Shown: in pieces, positions 9,329 through 18,621 of the stretch
Layout: each line of letters begins with the position of its first letter
Position numbering within the stretch: position 1 is the first letter of the stretch
Assembly (NCBI GenBank): GCA_028285265.1
Contig: JANQPX010000069.1
Coordinates: forward strand, 124,001 to 188,000
Direction of reading: 5' to 3'
Source: Geminicoccaceae bacterium
Lineage (GTDB): Bacteria; Pseudomonadota; Alphaproteobacteria; Geminicoccales; Geminicoccaceae
DNA: 64,000 bases
Notes under the pieces: generated by a model
Told to the model about the DNA's origin: nothing
Databases searched by the model: none
The model's input: the letters and a program-made list of their open reading frames with translations, nothing else
Program-made: the position numbers and the translations under genes

Positions 9329-10019
9329 GAGCAGTCCCGAGATAAACGTCTTGGACAGTCTTGTCAGCACGGATCGCTTGGGGTGTTCCGGTAGCCAGGA
9401 CGCGACCGCTGTCGAGGACGGTAATGGCATCGGCCAACGCCATGACCACATCCATGTTGTGCTCGATAAGAAGGATCGTCGTTTCGTTTCTGAGTTGGCC
9501 AATCAGAGCATTGAATCCGTCGATCTCGCTCTCGGCCAAGCCCTGAGTGGGTTCATCTAGGATGAGGAGACGGGGTTGTTGAGCAATACCCATGGCGATT
9601 TCCAACAGCCTTTGATGGCCATAGGCAAGATCGCCAGCGAGCTGACTTGCCCGGTTGGCGAGACCAACCCGATCGAGGATAGCGAGCACATCAGGCTCTG
9701 AGCGGTGCCGAAGGGCAAGAGCGATATTGTCGAATAGACTAAGACGAGCGTAGACCGCCGTAATCTGAAAGGTGTATGCCATGCCGAGGCGAATACGGGC
9801 GTCGGCGGCTAAGGCTGTGACGTTGGTGCCGTCGAATCGGATCTCGCCAGCACTTGGTGAGATTCGACCCGCAACCATACCGACGAAGGTACTCTTGCCG
9901 GCACCATTGGGCCCGATCAGAGCATGGACTTGCCCTTCAGGTAAGGAGAAGTCGACCCTATCGACGGCCGTGAGACCACCAAAATGGCGCGTGAGCGCCG
10001 TTGTCTCGAGCAGCCTCAT
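9315..10019 (-). CDS. livG: Branched-chain amino-acid-type ABC transporter ATPase LivG
   Basis: A 234-residue ATPase. I chose the ATG at 10019 because it overlaps the TGA of livM as ATGA; an ATG at 10028 would add three residues. Walker A is GPNGAGKST (residues 36-44), Walker B is LLILDEPTQGL, and the signature region is the divergent LAYGHQRLLEIAMGI, where Y-G-H replaces S-G-G, as is common in LivG. The tight ATGA overlap indicates translational coupling with livM. Motifs needed for ATP hydrolysis are intact. Confidence 0.93.
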   Translation of the reverse strand: MRLLETTALTRHFGGLTAVDRVDFSLPEGQVHALIGPNGAGKSTFVGMVAGRISPSAGEIRFDGTNVTALAADARIRLGMAYTFQITAVYARLSLFDNIALALRHRSEPDVLAILDRVGLANRASQLAGDLAYGHQRLLEIAMGIAQQPRLLILDEPTQGLAESEIDGFNALIGQLRNETTILLIEHNMDVVMALADAITVLDSGRVLATGTPQAIRADKTVQDVYLGTAHAPA

Positions 10020-10960
10020 GGCAGCCATTTAGCCCAGCGCCTCCTGACCTCACCCATGATTCCAGCGCGTGCAAACAAGACCAGAAGAACAAGTACGAGA
10101 CCAACGACCATGAGGTATGCGTTGGTCAACCCGCTAGCATAGTCAACCAAATAGAACGTGAAGAAGGCACCGACGAAAGGTCCAACCGTGGTGCCTGCAC
10201 CACCAAGAAGTACCCAAAGGAGCGGCAGAATTGAATATTGCACTGAGGCGAAGGTTGCCCCGACATAGCCAAAAAGGAGCCCATAGGCTGCGCCAGCGGC
10301 GCCAGAGATTGTGCCGGAAATCACCACGGCGGCGAACTTATGCTGGAAAACGTCATAGCCTAACATGGTCGTGCGCTCTTCGTTTTCACGGATTGCAATG
10401 AGAACGCTACCAAATCGCACATGCATCATGCGGGCGGTTGCAAGCAAGGCAGTGGAGAAGAGCAAGAGAGCAGCAAGATAGCGTATCGTCGGGTCAGTAA
10501 GATCAAGGGCGGCGATCGTCCGCGCCGCCTGCGGGATTACGAAACCCTCATCACCTCGTGTCCATGTACCAAAATAGAGGATGGTCAGAAAACATGCTTG
10601 AGCGAACATGAGAGTGACGATCATGAATGCGACGCCCAACGTGCGGAGGGCTAACACGGCGACCACTGCAGATAAGGTCAGAGCTGAGAGAAGACCGACA
10701 CCGAAAGCCGGAACGGCTGAGATGCCACCATGATGCATAGCAAGACCGAGGCCATACATTCCGGCAGCAAAGAACATGGCATGCCCGAGACTGAGCAATC
10801 CAGTATAGCCGAACAAGACATTATACCCAATGGCGTACGTCGCCAGGACCAAGATACGGGCTAGGTTACCTTGATGATAGGCGGGCAAAAGAAAGCCTAG
10901 GCAAAATAGGATGACAATCAGCCCGAGATGAAGAGCAAGGGATCGCGCCGTGCTGTTCAT
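10016..10960 (-). CDS. livM: Branched-chain amino-acid-type ABC transporter permease LivM
   Basis: A 314-residue permease. The ATG at 10960 overlaps the TGA of livH as ATGA; the frame upstream of it is the shadow of livH. The protein is strongly hydrophobic with about eight to nine membrane segments. It has family patterns such as YAIGYNVLFGYTGLLSLGHA and AIRENEERTTMLGYDVFQHK, the latter being the cytoplasmic coupling region, then GAAGAAYGL. It forms the channel with LivH. Gene order and overlaps are those of a classical liv operon. Confidence 0.95.
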   Translation of the reverse strand: MNSTARSLALHLGLIVILFCLGFLLPAYHQGNLARILVLATYAIGYNVLFGYTGLLSLGHAMFFAAGMYGLGLAMHHGGISAVPAFGVGLLSALTLSAVVAVLALRTLGVAFMIVTLMFAQACFLTILYFGTWTRGDEGFVIPQAARTIAALDLTDPTIRYLAALLLFSTALLATARMMHVRFGSVLIAIRENEERTTMLGYDVFQHKFAAVVISGTISGAAGAAYGLLFGYVGATFASVQYSILPLLWVLLGGAGTTVGPFVGAFFTFYLVDYASGLTNAYLMVVGLVLVLLVLFARAGIMGEVRRRWAKWLP

Positions 10961-11883
10961 GGCGCACTCTTCCCGTAGAGGCCTTGTGGTCTGAATACAA
11001 GGACGAGAGCCACCAACAAGGTTGCCAAGATCTTGGCAAGTGTTGGACTGAAGAATACCGAGATGATTCCGTCGGACATCCCGATCAGGAGGGCGGCTAC
11101 CAGTGTGCCGCGAAGCGATCCTAGACCACCCAGGATAACGACGATGAAGCTGAGCAGTAGCGGATCGCCACCCATCAAATAATGTGCCTGCTGAATCGGT
11201 ACGATCAACACGGCGGCGAGCGCTGCAAGTCCAGCACCGAAGGCGAAGACGAGGCTGTAAACCCGGTCGACCGGAATGGCGAAGGCACGTGCCGTCTCGC
11301 GGTCCAGCTGAGTGGCACGCATTAGGAGCCCTAGCTTGGTGCGCGATAGCAAAGCCCAAATACTCAGCAAGATCACCAAGGTGGCTACGATGACGAACAG
11401 CTTATAGCTGGTCGTGCTCAGGCCCCAGGGGTAATAGATGTCGAGTCCATTCTCACCGAAAGCAAACCAAGGAAGCGCAATACGGCTGTTGAACGGCGGT
11501 TCGACAGGCCGCGCTTCAGGGCCGTAGGACATAAGGACTGCTTGTTGGATGATATAGAGAAATCCAATGGTAGCGACGATGGTCGCCTCAGCATCGTAGC
11601 CGATGCGTTTGAGGACGAATCGATCCGCAACAATAGCAATGCTTCCGACAATCACAGGGGCGAGAATGATGGCCAAAAGAAACCCTAGGGCGGATTGGTC
11701 TCCGACATGCAACGCCACGAACCAGGCGATGACAGCGCCTAGCATAAAGAATTCGCCATGGGCGACATTAACGATGCGCATGACCCCAAAGACAAGGGAC
11801 AAGCCAAGTGCGGTGAGCGCCAGCACAGATGCACCGACGGCTCCTTCAAGAGATGCGAGAAGCAGATGGGGGCCAAATTCCAT
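10957..11883 (-). CDS. livH: Branched-chain amino-acid-type ABC transporter permease LivH
   Basis: A 308-residue permease with the LivH hallmark near the N terminus, LALTALGLSLVFGVMRIVN followed by VAHGEFFMLGA, and the later coupling region RATQLDRETARAFAI. Eight or so membrane segments are visible. It follows the binding-protein gene by 52 bases; that gap holds a perfect stem-loop. The start ATG at 11883 leads directly into the first membrane helix. It overlaps livM by four bases. Confidence 0.95.
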   Translation of the reverse strand: MEFGPHLLLASLEGAVGASVLALTALGLSLVFGVMRIVNVAHGEFFMLGAVIAWFVALHVGDQSALGFLLAIILAPVIVGSIAIVADRFVLKRIGYDAEATIVATIGFLYIIQQAVLMSYGPEARPVEPPFNSRIALPWFAFGENGLDIYYPWGLSTTSYKLFVIVATLVILLSIWALLSRTKLGLLMRATQLDRETARAFAIPVDRVYSLVFAFGAGLAALAAVLIVPIQQAHYLMGGDPLLLSFIVVILGGLGSLRGTLVAALLIGMSDGIISVFFSPTLAKILATLLVALVLVFRPQGLYGKSAP

Positions 11884-11899
11884 GGGTAATCAAATCAAA

Positions 11900-11921
11900 C
11901 GCTGAGGCAAATGCCTCAGCG
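11900..11921 (-). terminator. Perfect stem-loop between binding-protein gene and livH
   Basis: CGCTGAGGCA-AA-TGCCTCAGCG is a 22-base inverted repeat with a 10-bp stem, placed 15 bases after the stop of the binding-protein gene and just before livH. There is no U-run. Such hairpins after the first gene of a binding-protein operon usually stabilise the upstream message or attenuate readthrough, so the binding protein is made in excess over the permease. Confidence 0.7.
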
Positions 11922-11935
11922 CTGCAACAGATCGA

Positions 11936-13210
11936 TTAGAATGACATGGAAGTGTAGTCGACTTCGTCAGGATAGAGCGTGTCCTCGATCGAAGCCGTGT
12001 GCACGCGTTCCAAACGTCCATCCTGGACGCGCGAGATGTATTGTAGACCAAAGACCTGATGGGTTTTGCCATTAAACAATTTCGGTCCTTGAGGATGGGC
12101 TGCACTCTCGGGCATGTCGGTCATGGCTTCGATTGCTTCGATTAGCTTTTGACGATCGGCCGGTCCCCCATAGTCTGCCGCTTCCATGCCAGACTTGATG
12201 ATGTGCAAAGTTTCCCAACAACCGAACATGTGGGCGTAGGTTGACACATCTTTAGGATCAGATACTGACGCCCCATTCGTGTCGACACCAACAGCAAGAC
12301 GATAGGCTTTGTCAAAGTCAGTTTGGTCTGCTTGGGCATACCGAGGGTTGCCCTCCCAGAAGTAGGTGCCTTCGAGGAATTCCAGACCTGGCGAGGACAT
12401 ATCGACTGCTTCGAGGCTGTCGATGAAGCCGAATATTTCTGGACGTGATGGGCCAAAAAACTCGCCCATCTCCTTCACAAATGTAAGGACTGCAGGGCCG
12501 ACCATCACGTGGTAGACCACCTCCGTCTCGCGCGGAATCTTTGGAAAGTACTTGGTGAATGACGTCTCTGTCGGCGGAATCGCTATATGCTCTAAGACTT
12601 CACCACCCTGAGCCTCAATCGCGGCAGTGAAGTAGTCGCGATGATCATGGCCGAAGGCAAAATCAGGAAAGATCATCGTGACCTTTTTGCCGAGATTCTC
12701 ACTGACGAAAGGTGCCATCGCCTGCACCTGGCTTTTTACATCCGTGATGCCAGGCTGCAATGTATAGCGGTTAAGTGCTCCGGAAGCGACGTGATGACCC
12801 TCGGAGACAACAAAGTAGGGAATCTTGAGCTCGCCTGCGGCCGGTGCTGAGCCAATGACGACATGGCTGAACAAGGTTCCAAAAGCGATGTCGCAGCCAT
12901 GTTGATTGGCGAATTTTTCGACAACCTCGGCCCCTCGCTTGGGATCGGTACCGTCATCCTCTGCAATGATCTCAACGGGCCGTCCGTTGATGCCACCGGC
13001 ATCGTTAATGGCTTTGGCAGCTGCAGCTGTAGTACGGCCATACCAGCGTCCATACGCAGCACCGATACCTGTCGAATGCTGTTGGAAGCCGATTTTGATC
13101 GGAGAGGAAGATTGCGCTTGCGCAAAGCGTGTTGTCAGAGGAAGCGTCGTCACCAGGCCGGCTGCCGCAGCGCCTTTGAGCAAGGTGCGGCGGGGTGTTG
13201 ATTTTACCAT
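11936..13210 (-). CDS. ABC transporter substrate-binding protein, branched-chain amino acid type
   Basis: A 424-residue periplasmic binding protein of the family-6 (LivK-like) type. The ATG at 13210 opens a twin-arginine-like signal, PRRTLLKGAAAAGL, with cleavage probably after AQA before QSSSPIKIGF. Mature-domain signatures are AINDAGGINGRPVEIIAEDD and the GLQYI.RVQDGRLERV end. GGG(A)G lies about ten bases before the start. It heads the liv operon and should decide its substrate. It is longer than E. coli LivK and closer to members annotated for amides, urea or aromatic compounds, so a plain leucine assignment would be unsafe. Export by Tat implies folding or cofactor needs, but this is inferred from the signal alone. 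Confidence 0.9.
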   Translation of the reverse strand: MVKSTPRRTLLKGAAAAGLVTTLPLTTRFAQAQSSSPIKIGFQQHSTGIGAAYGRWYGRTTAAAAKAINDAGGINGRPVEIIAEDDGTDPKRGAEVVEKFANQHGCDIAFGTLFSHVVIGSAPAAGELKIPYFVVSEGHHVASGALNRYTLQPGITDVKSQVQAMAPFVSENLGKKVTMIFPDFAFGHDHRDYFTAAIEAQGGEVLEHIAIPPTETSFTKYFPKIPRETEVVYHVMVGPAVLTFVKEMGEFFGPSRPEIFGFIDSLEAVDMSSPGLEFLEGTYFWEGNPRYAQADQTDFDKAYRLAVGVDTNGASVSDPKDVSTYAHMFGCWETLHIIKSGMEAADYGGPADRQKLIEAIEAMTDMPESAAHPQGPKLFNGKTHQVFGLQYISRVQDGRLERVHTASIEDTLYPDEVDYTSMSF

Positions 13211-13344
13211 CGTCTTTGTTCTCCCGTTGCAAGACGCCAAGCTTGGACATGGTCATCATCTTTTCCTGCCAGGTCCATTTTGTATAGGGGAGAATTGCCG
13301 AGACTGATTTGTCAATTCCCGCCTTTGGTTCGGGACGACGGGTT

Positions 13345-14721
13345 TCATGCGCCTCTCGGGGTCGCCAAGAGCCATAGACCGAGCAGCGTATAGCCAATCA
13401 TGAAGAGGGAGAGCGGCAACGTTGCTAGCGCCGCGCGTTTAGTATTGGAGTGGATATCGAGCACCATTCGATGCGCGAGCATGACAGACCAGACATGGCC
13501 GATAACAACAGTACCAGCCTGCGTCAGCCATATGATCCTTACGCTGTCAATATGATTGAAAAAGCCAGTGGTCACGTAGAACGGCTGGATGCCTAGAAGA
13601 TCAGCACCCGAGGCGAGCGGATCACTCACCGCTGCGAGTGCGTATTGGCTGTTCACCAGAAAGGCGGTCAGATAGTGAGCGATGTGATAGGCGAGGGCGA
13701 TGGGTAGAAGGCTGAGCGCCAGCCTCGAAAAGGTTTCGATGAAGGTCATATCGCCTTTGGCGAGAATCATGCCAAGCCAGGTGGTTCCCACAAAGAGGGC
13801 AATGAGCAGGATGATCGCGCCGAAGAGTCCAAGAAGTGTAGACCAGACCACGGCGGAGCGTCCCGGGAACGCCAATGGATTAATCCCGATGTTGGCAAGC
13901 CACCAAAAGGTTTCGTTTAGACCATCAAAACTACCAACGGCGAGTAGCGTTAGAGCGAAGATGCCATGGGATAGTTTGGGGGTCCGCTCTAAAAGTCGCC
14001 AGCCAGGAAAGCCGAAGCCGCCTTTGGTGATGAGGCGAACGGGCGCCAGGGTTGCATAAGAGGCAAAGAGAACACTCCCGAGTTCGACCTGGCGTAGCCA
14101 GGCCGGTCCGAAGATTACTAAACCCGCCATGATCACAAGCCAATAGATGCCGATCAGTGACGCAAGACGAGCCGGGTCGTCTGGGGCTATATCGGCCAAC
14201 AGAAAGGAAGCAAATCCGATCAACAGGATGACGGCTGGCCAGACTCCGAGCCAACGCGGCAGTCCAACGATCGGGCGAATGGGGCCCAAGAGGCGGTAGA
14301 GGCCAGTCCAGGGATTCAATGAACGCCAGACATCGCCCACGAAACCAGAGAGGCTAACAAGGCCGATCCAGCCGAGTGTCCAGAAGACAAGAGGCATGAC
14401 ATTCGATAGTGGATCTCGCGGTCCATTCAGGCCCACATAGATGAGACTGATCAAAAGGACCAGTGAGAATAAACTTGCAGTTGTCTGTGCCGACGAAAAC
14501 GTTGGTATATGACATCGACGTGCTTGAAAGAGCGACTTGATCACATCGGCAGGAACAGCGAATAGCAAGAGCACCGTCAGTGCAACGACAGTGACTCCGG
14601 CGGCGGAATAAGCCTCGGTCGGCAAAAGGAGAACGAAGCCTTGCTCAGAAACATGGGCGAATGCCTCTGCTGGCAGGAAAGCCATGTTGACGGCCAATAT
14701 TCGCTCCCGCAGTCTACTCAT
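13345..14721 (-). CDS. Polytopic membrane protein (family sometimes annotated fenitrothion hydrolase)
   Basis: A 458-residue protein with about ten to twelve membrane segments. The ATG at 14721 gives a signal-like N terminus that would be cut near AEAFA/HVSEQG; a further ATG at 14748 adds nine residues that do not fit a signal. Recognisable stretches are SLNPWTGLYRLLGP, LPRWLGVWPAVILLIGF and SFDGLNETFWW. These match a family of integral membrane proteins often labelled 'fenitrothion hydrolase' after FedA. That label rests on little biochemistry and I would not infer organophosphate hydrolysis. It is divergent from the PCu(A)C-like gene with starts only 27 bases apart, which suggests a shared control region and perhaps a shared envelope or metal role. 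Confidence 0.6.
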   Translation of the reverse strand: MSRLRERILAVNMAFLPAEAFAHVSEQGFVLLLPTEAYSAAGVTVVALTVLLLFAVPADVIKSLFQARRCHIPTFSSAQTTASLFSLVLLISLIYVGLNGPRDPLSNVMPLVFWTLGWIGLVSLSGFVGDVWRSLNPWTGLYRLLGPIRPIVGLPRWLGVWPAVILLIGFASFLLADIAPDDPARLASLIGIYWLVIMAGLVIFGPAWLRQVELGSVLFASYATLAPVRLITKGGFGFPGWRLLERTPKLSHGIFALTLLAVGSFDGLNETFWWLANIGINPLAFPGRSAVVWSTLLGLFGAIILLIALFVGTTWLGMILAKGDMTFIETFSRLALSLLPIALAYHIAHYLTAFLVNSQYALAAVSDPLASGADLLGIQPFYVTTGFFNHIDSVRIIWLTQAGTVVIGHVWSVMLAHRMVLDIHSNTKRAALATLPLSLFMIGYTLLGLWLLATPRGA

Positions 14722-14747
14722 AATGTAGATGACCTGAGAGGCCCGCA

Positions 14748-15521
14748 TTGAGAGCAGCGATTATTCTCAGTGGTCTCGGCTTGCTGGCTGGTGTCGTCTG
14801 GCTTGGAGTCGCGCCAGAGGATGACACTGATCATCTCCTGATAAGTGAAATCGTCGCCGCACCCTTGGATGGCGGCGGCGCTGCGGCATTCTTGACGATT
14901 GAGAATCGCGGAGCACCAGACCGCTTGATCGGCGTGGAGAGCCGTGTCGCAGAAGCGACTCTCTATAGCCCAGAGGACAAAATTGGCCCACCGGTTCCGG
15001 TAGGAGCGAGCGCGTTGGCGCCCGATAGTGCTCACATTCGCCTTCAAGGCCCCCTTGAGACGTTTCGCGATGGCGCTCTGATTCCTCTGACGCTTACCTT
15101 TGCAAACGCGGGGCAGATTACGACGAAAGCCAAAGTCACCGACCCCAAAGGCCAGGGAAGAGCTGAAGAAGTTGGTCTTTTCGGTATCGGGGAGATTTGT
15201 ATTGTAGGAGAGGGCGAGCCGGCACCGACAATTGAACTTTCTGTCACGAGCCAGGGCGACGGGTGGCGTCTCTTGATCGAAACCGAGGAGTTTACCTTCT
15301 CCGAGGACTTTGTCGGTCTGTATCATGTACCGGGGATGGGGCATGGCCATCTCTATGTTGGTGGAATGAAGATGGGGCGGCTCTATGCAGCTGAAGCGTA
15401 TATCGGTGCACTTCCCAAAGGACAGCATGAAATTCGAGTGACGCTCAACACCAATGACCACCGTGCCTATGTCGTGGACGACATACCGGTCACCGCTAAG
15501 GCAACGATTGAGGTCGAATAA
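14748..15521 (+). CDS. PCu(A)C-like periplasmic protein with degenerate copper site plus second His/Met domain
   Basis: A 257-residue secreted protein. The start is a TTG, supported by GAGAGG six bases upstream and by an in-frame stop at 14730; no ATG is available. After a signal peptide (residues 1 to about 20), residues about 30-130 match the PCu(A)C (DUF461) copper chaperone fold: GAAAFLTIENRGAPDRLIGV, then SAHIRLQGP and PLTLTFANAG. The usual H-M-H-M ligand set is incomplete: the first His and first Met are absent, and the HxM motif reads HIR. The second domain (about 170-257) has YHVPGMGHGHLYVGGMKMG, dense in His and Met, then LPKGQHEIRVTLNTNDH. Copper may bind there instead. It is divergent from the membrane protein gene. 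Confidence 0.75.
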   Translation: MRAAIILSGLGLLAGVVWLGVAPEDDTDHLLISEIVAAPLDGGGAAAFLTIENRGAPDRLIGVESRVAEATLYSPEDKIGPPVPVGASALAPDSAHIRLQGPLETFRDGALIPLTLTFANAGQITTKAKVTDPKGQGRAEEVGLFGIGEICIVGEGEPAPTIELSVTSQGDGWRLLIETEEFTFSEDFVGLYHVPGMGHGHLYVGGMKMGRLYAAEAYIGALPKGQHEIRVTLNTNDHRAYVVDDIPVTAKATIEVE

Positions 15522-15867
15522 GTTCATTCTACATGGTCTATTTTTGACAACACTGCCGACGGGGCAAGCCGGCATAGACCTTGGTCATCTGGAACCGGCC
15601 AGGTATCCCCTGGTCAGGTCGACCGCACAGGATCACGACGGTGATGAAGAACGAATCTCGCATACCTACGGATGTTTTGAAGACTGAGGAAGCAAAGAAG
15701 CGCTAAGCCACTTTGCATCGGTGGTGCATAGGACACCTTTGGGCCAACAAGACTAAGACCGCCCTTCAAAAAGATGCTTTAGGTCGACGACGACCGCCAA
15801 GTTGGGTGATCACCACAACAAACTATGGCCAATGATGGACACGGTTCTCGTGGATCTCGATGGCCAG
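15522..15867. other. 0.35 kb convergent intergenic region
   Basis: It lies between the ends of two convergent genes. No gene, RNA or clear terminator hairpin was seen. Confidence 0.4.
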
Positions 15868-16890
15868 TCAGGAGAATCCTTCGACGACAATCTTGCCCTT
15901 CGCCCTACCGGTTTCGATGAGGCGATGCGCTTCGCGCATTGTCTCTGCATTAATCGGCGAAAGCACTCGATCGAGTGTCGTTCGAATGCGGTCTGAATCG
16001 ATCTCATCGGCGACCCAAGAGAGAAGGTTATGTTGCTCAATCATGTCGGATGTTTGGTGCATGGCGCGTGCGAACATAAACTCCCAATGTAGGCTTGCCG
16101 CTTTGGACTTCATAACGTCCATTGGCATTGGTAGATGGGTGTCGTCGATCGTGACGATCCCGCCTTGCGGCCGGATGAGCTCGACCGCGGTCTCCCAGTG
16201 GCGCATGTCGTTGAAGATCGCGACATGATCGACATGTTGTAGCCCTAACGCCTTGACTTGCAGGGTCATGTCTTCTCGGTGGTTGACTACATGATCTGCG
16301 CCGAGACTTTTCACCCATGAGGTCGTCTCCGGTCTGGACGCTGTAGCGACGACCGTAAGTCCGGCATTTTTGGCGAGTTGGATCCCAATGGAACCAACAC
16401 CTCCGCCGGCACCGATGATCAAAATTGACTGCCCCTTGTTTTTGCCGTCACGATCGATGCCAAGGCGGTCGAAGAGGGATTCATAGGCCGTGATTGTCGT
16501 GAGCGGCAGGGCCGCTGCCTCGGCATAGCTAAGCGACGTCGGTTTCCTGCCGACGATGCGCTCATCGACCAGCTGGAATTCTGCATTGCAACCCGGACGG
16601 GTGATATCGCCGGCGTACCAAACCTCATCGCCTGGTTTGAACAAGGTCACTGCATCACCGACGGCTTCAACAACCCCGCTAGCGTCCCAACCGATGACCC
16701 GTGGAGGATTCTCGGTCACGCCTTCCTTGCCGCGACCGGCGCGGACTTTGGTATCGACGGGGTTCACTGCAATTGCCTGGACGGCGACCAGAACGTCCCG
16801 GTTCTCTGGTAAGGGTTTGGGTAGCGCAACATCCACAAAGGATGAAGGATTGTTGATCGGGAGGTAGTCTTTGATCGCGACCGCTTTCAT
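15868..16890 (-). CDS. Zinc-type alcohol dehydrogenase family / quinone oxidoreductase-like MDR protein
   Basis: A 340-residue medium-chain dehydrogenase/reductase. The ATG at 16890 (AGGA about ten bases upstream) begins MKAVAIKDYLPI; the upstream frame has no homologous look. Features are VNPVDTKVRAG, VIGWDASGVVEAVGD, the nucleotide-binding LIIGAGGGVGSIGIQLAK and ATASRPETTSWVKSLGADHV. This is the 'zinc-binding alcohol dehydrogenase family' of the TIGR02817 kind, although these proteins lack the catalytic zinc cysteines and reduce quinones or enones with NADPH. Substrate is unknown. No partner gene is adjacent, and a 740-base gap lies upstream. Confidence 0.9.
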   Translation of the reverse strand: MKAVAIKDYLPINNPSSFVDVALPKPLPENRDVLVAVQAIAVNPVDTKVRAGRGKEGVTENPPRVIGWDASGVVEAVGDAVTLFKPGDEVWYAGDITRPGCNAEFQLVDERIVGRKPTSLSYAEAAALPLTTITAYESLFDRLGIDRDGKNKGQSILIIGAGGGVGSIGIQLAKNAGLTVVATASRPETTSWVKSLGADHVVNHREDMTLQVKALGLQHVDHVAIFNDMRHWETAVELIRPQGGIVTIDDTHLPMPMDVMKSKAASLHWEFMFARAMHQTSDMIEQHNLLSWVADEIDSDRIRTTLDRVLSPINAETMREAHRLIETGRAKGKIVVEGFS

Positions 16891-17634
16891 TATCGTATCC
16901 TGCCTGGTTGCTTTCAGTCGACTTCGGACATTTCGTGGATGGTGAACGATCCGACAGCTTCTTTCATAGAGGTTATATAGACAAAAAGCTGGGGCGCATT
17001 CATGTGAACATCCCAGAGCTGCGGCTTTCACAATTGTCGGAATGACGAGAAAGGTCGGTGTCCTCCTCACGTTGGTGCAGATCATGCCGGATGCTGCCGG
17101 CTTCGGCGCAGGTTGTCTGGTTTGGCTTTCGAGTGTCCGGATTGAACGATGTCGGATTAGTCCTCCTTCGTAGATGTATCGAGGGCAACGAAGAGCGTTA
17201 CGTTGGCGTTTTTCCTACCGGGAAACTACTCAGACGCTGCACATGATCGATGTATTTCATACCAATAAGTGCGCAGGTTTTGGCCACATGGGTAAAAAAT
17301 GGATACTTCTGAAGTGGGCCATTTGGATCGTCAGCAGTGTCATGACGCCTACGGCTGCCGCGAGGGTTGTCCAGTTGACGCTGCTTTCGAGTTAATCATT
17401 GGGACATGGATGGAGTATGGCTCTATCTTCTTACGTTGCGAACGATGCCATTGAACGAACTCAAGCATCAAATCAAGAACATGGCGCAGCTTCGCGTGCA
17501 TGAGGCGGACGGTCTCCTCAAACGCAAGGTCTAGGCCATCGTCCGACCAGCAGTAGGACTCAAAAAGGCAAGAGCCTTCGCTCGACGATCATGGCCGTCT
17601 GAGACCGGAGGAAAGAGAATGCCCTATGCTCTTT
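16891..17634. other. 0.74 kb intergenic region
   Basis: No intact gene. A short plus-strand frame at about 17448-17535 reads MPLNELKHQIKNMAQLRVHE and stops after 29 codons. It may be a remnant or chance. No RNA gene was recognised. Confidence 0.35.
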
Positions 17635-18621
17635 TCAGGCGGCGGTGGCCTTGGTTGGGTTTTCGGCTTTCTCAGGTAGGAGTGCAGGGAGAATAGGTAG
17701 CAACATTTTTGTAACGACAGGGATCAGCAGGAGACCAAGTGCAAAGCCAATAACGCCATCGATCGCGGCGGTGACAGTCCATGCAACAAAACCCTGAGCG
17801 ACCCCCGCCATAGCAGCGGCCCCAGCAGCGATGTGGTGTATGGTTTCATACGGCCAGTGCCAGCCAAGTTCATGTAAGCCATGAATGACGATATTGCCAC
17901 CAACCCAAAGCATTGCTGCCGTGCCGATGATTGAGATCATGACGAGCACTCCAGGCATCGCAGCGACGATACCTTTGCCAAGCGAACGCGTCATGGCAAG
18001 CTTGCCGGCTTGACGCATTTTCATGCCGAGATCGTCCGCTTTCACCAGGAGCGCAACGGCTCCATAGACGATCAGAGTAATACCAATTGCCACCGCGCCC
18101 AGGCTCGACGCTTTGACCCAAAAGGTATCGGCATCGATCGCGTTTAGAGCGATCGTCATGATTTCAGCAGACAGAATGAAGTCAGTCTTGATTGCTCCTT
18201 TGACTCGTTGCTCCTCGAGGTGAGCCGCGTCGAGTGTCGTCGCCTCTTGCGGACCAGTCTCCTTCTCGTGATGAAGCGCATGCCAGACTTTTTCCGCGCC
18301 TTCGAAGCAAAGATAAAGGCCGCCGATCATTAGGAGAGGTGTTAGCAACCACGGTAAAAATGCATCGAGAAGCAGCGCTAACGGCAGCAGAATCAGGAGT
18401 TTATTCATCAGCGATGCGCGAGCAATTTTCCAGACGATGGGCAGTTCGCGCGCTGCAGGCAAGCCGGTGACGTACTTAGGCGTAACTGCAGCATCGTCAA
18501 TCACGACACCGACTGCCTTCGAACCTGCTTTGGCCGCCTGTGCGCCGATATCGTCAAGCTGGCTGCTCGCCAGTTTCACAATGGCACCGACATCATCCAG
18601 AAGGGAGAGAAGTCCGCTCAT
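17635..18621 (-). CDS. DUF808 (YedI-like) inner membrane protein
   Basis: A 328-residue membrane protein of the DUF808/YedI family. The ATG at 18621 has AGGTGG five bases upstream; a GTG at 18630 would add three residues. The N terminus MSGLLSLLDDVGAIVKLAS is diagnostic, followed by DDIGAQAAKAGSKAVGVVID and DDAAVTPKYV. Membrane helices alternate with the family motifs KTDFILSAEIMTIAL and ADDLGMKMRQAG. The family is widespread and usually annotated as hypothetical, with no known function. It sits alone between two long gaps. Confidence 0.93.
   Translation of the reverse strand: MSGLLSLLDDVGAIVKLASSQLDDIGAQAAKAGSKAVGVVIDDAAVTPKYVTGLPAARELPIVWKIARASLMNKLLILLPLALLLDAFLPWLLTPLLMIGGLYLCFEGAEKVWHALHHEKETGPQEATTLDAAHLEEQRVKGAIKTDFILSAEIMTIALNAIDADTFWVKASSLGAVAIGITLIVYGAVALLVKADDLGMKMRQAGKLAMTRSLGKGIVAAMPGVLVMISIIGTAAMLWVGGNIVIHGLHELGWHWPYETIHHIAAGAAAMAGVAQGFVAWTVTAAIDGVIGFALGLLLIPVVTKMLLPILPALLPEKAENPTKATAA

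Noticed and set aside
8633..9502. Longer minus-strand frame for livF starting at 9502
   Set aside because: The extra 58 residues are the antisense-frame shadow of livG and do not match LivF; the ATG at 9328 gives normal length.
10961..11359. N-terminal extension of livM to 11359
   Set aside because: It is an alternative reading of livH, rich in Arg and Cys; the ATG at 10960 overlaps the livH stop as ATGA.
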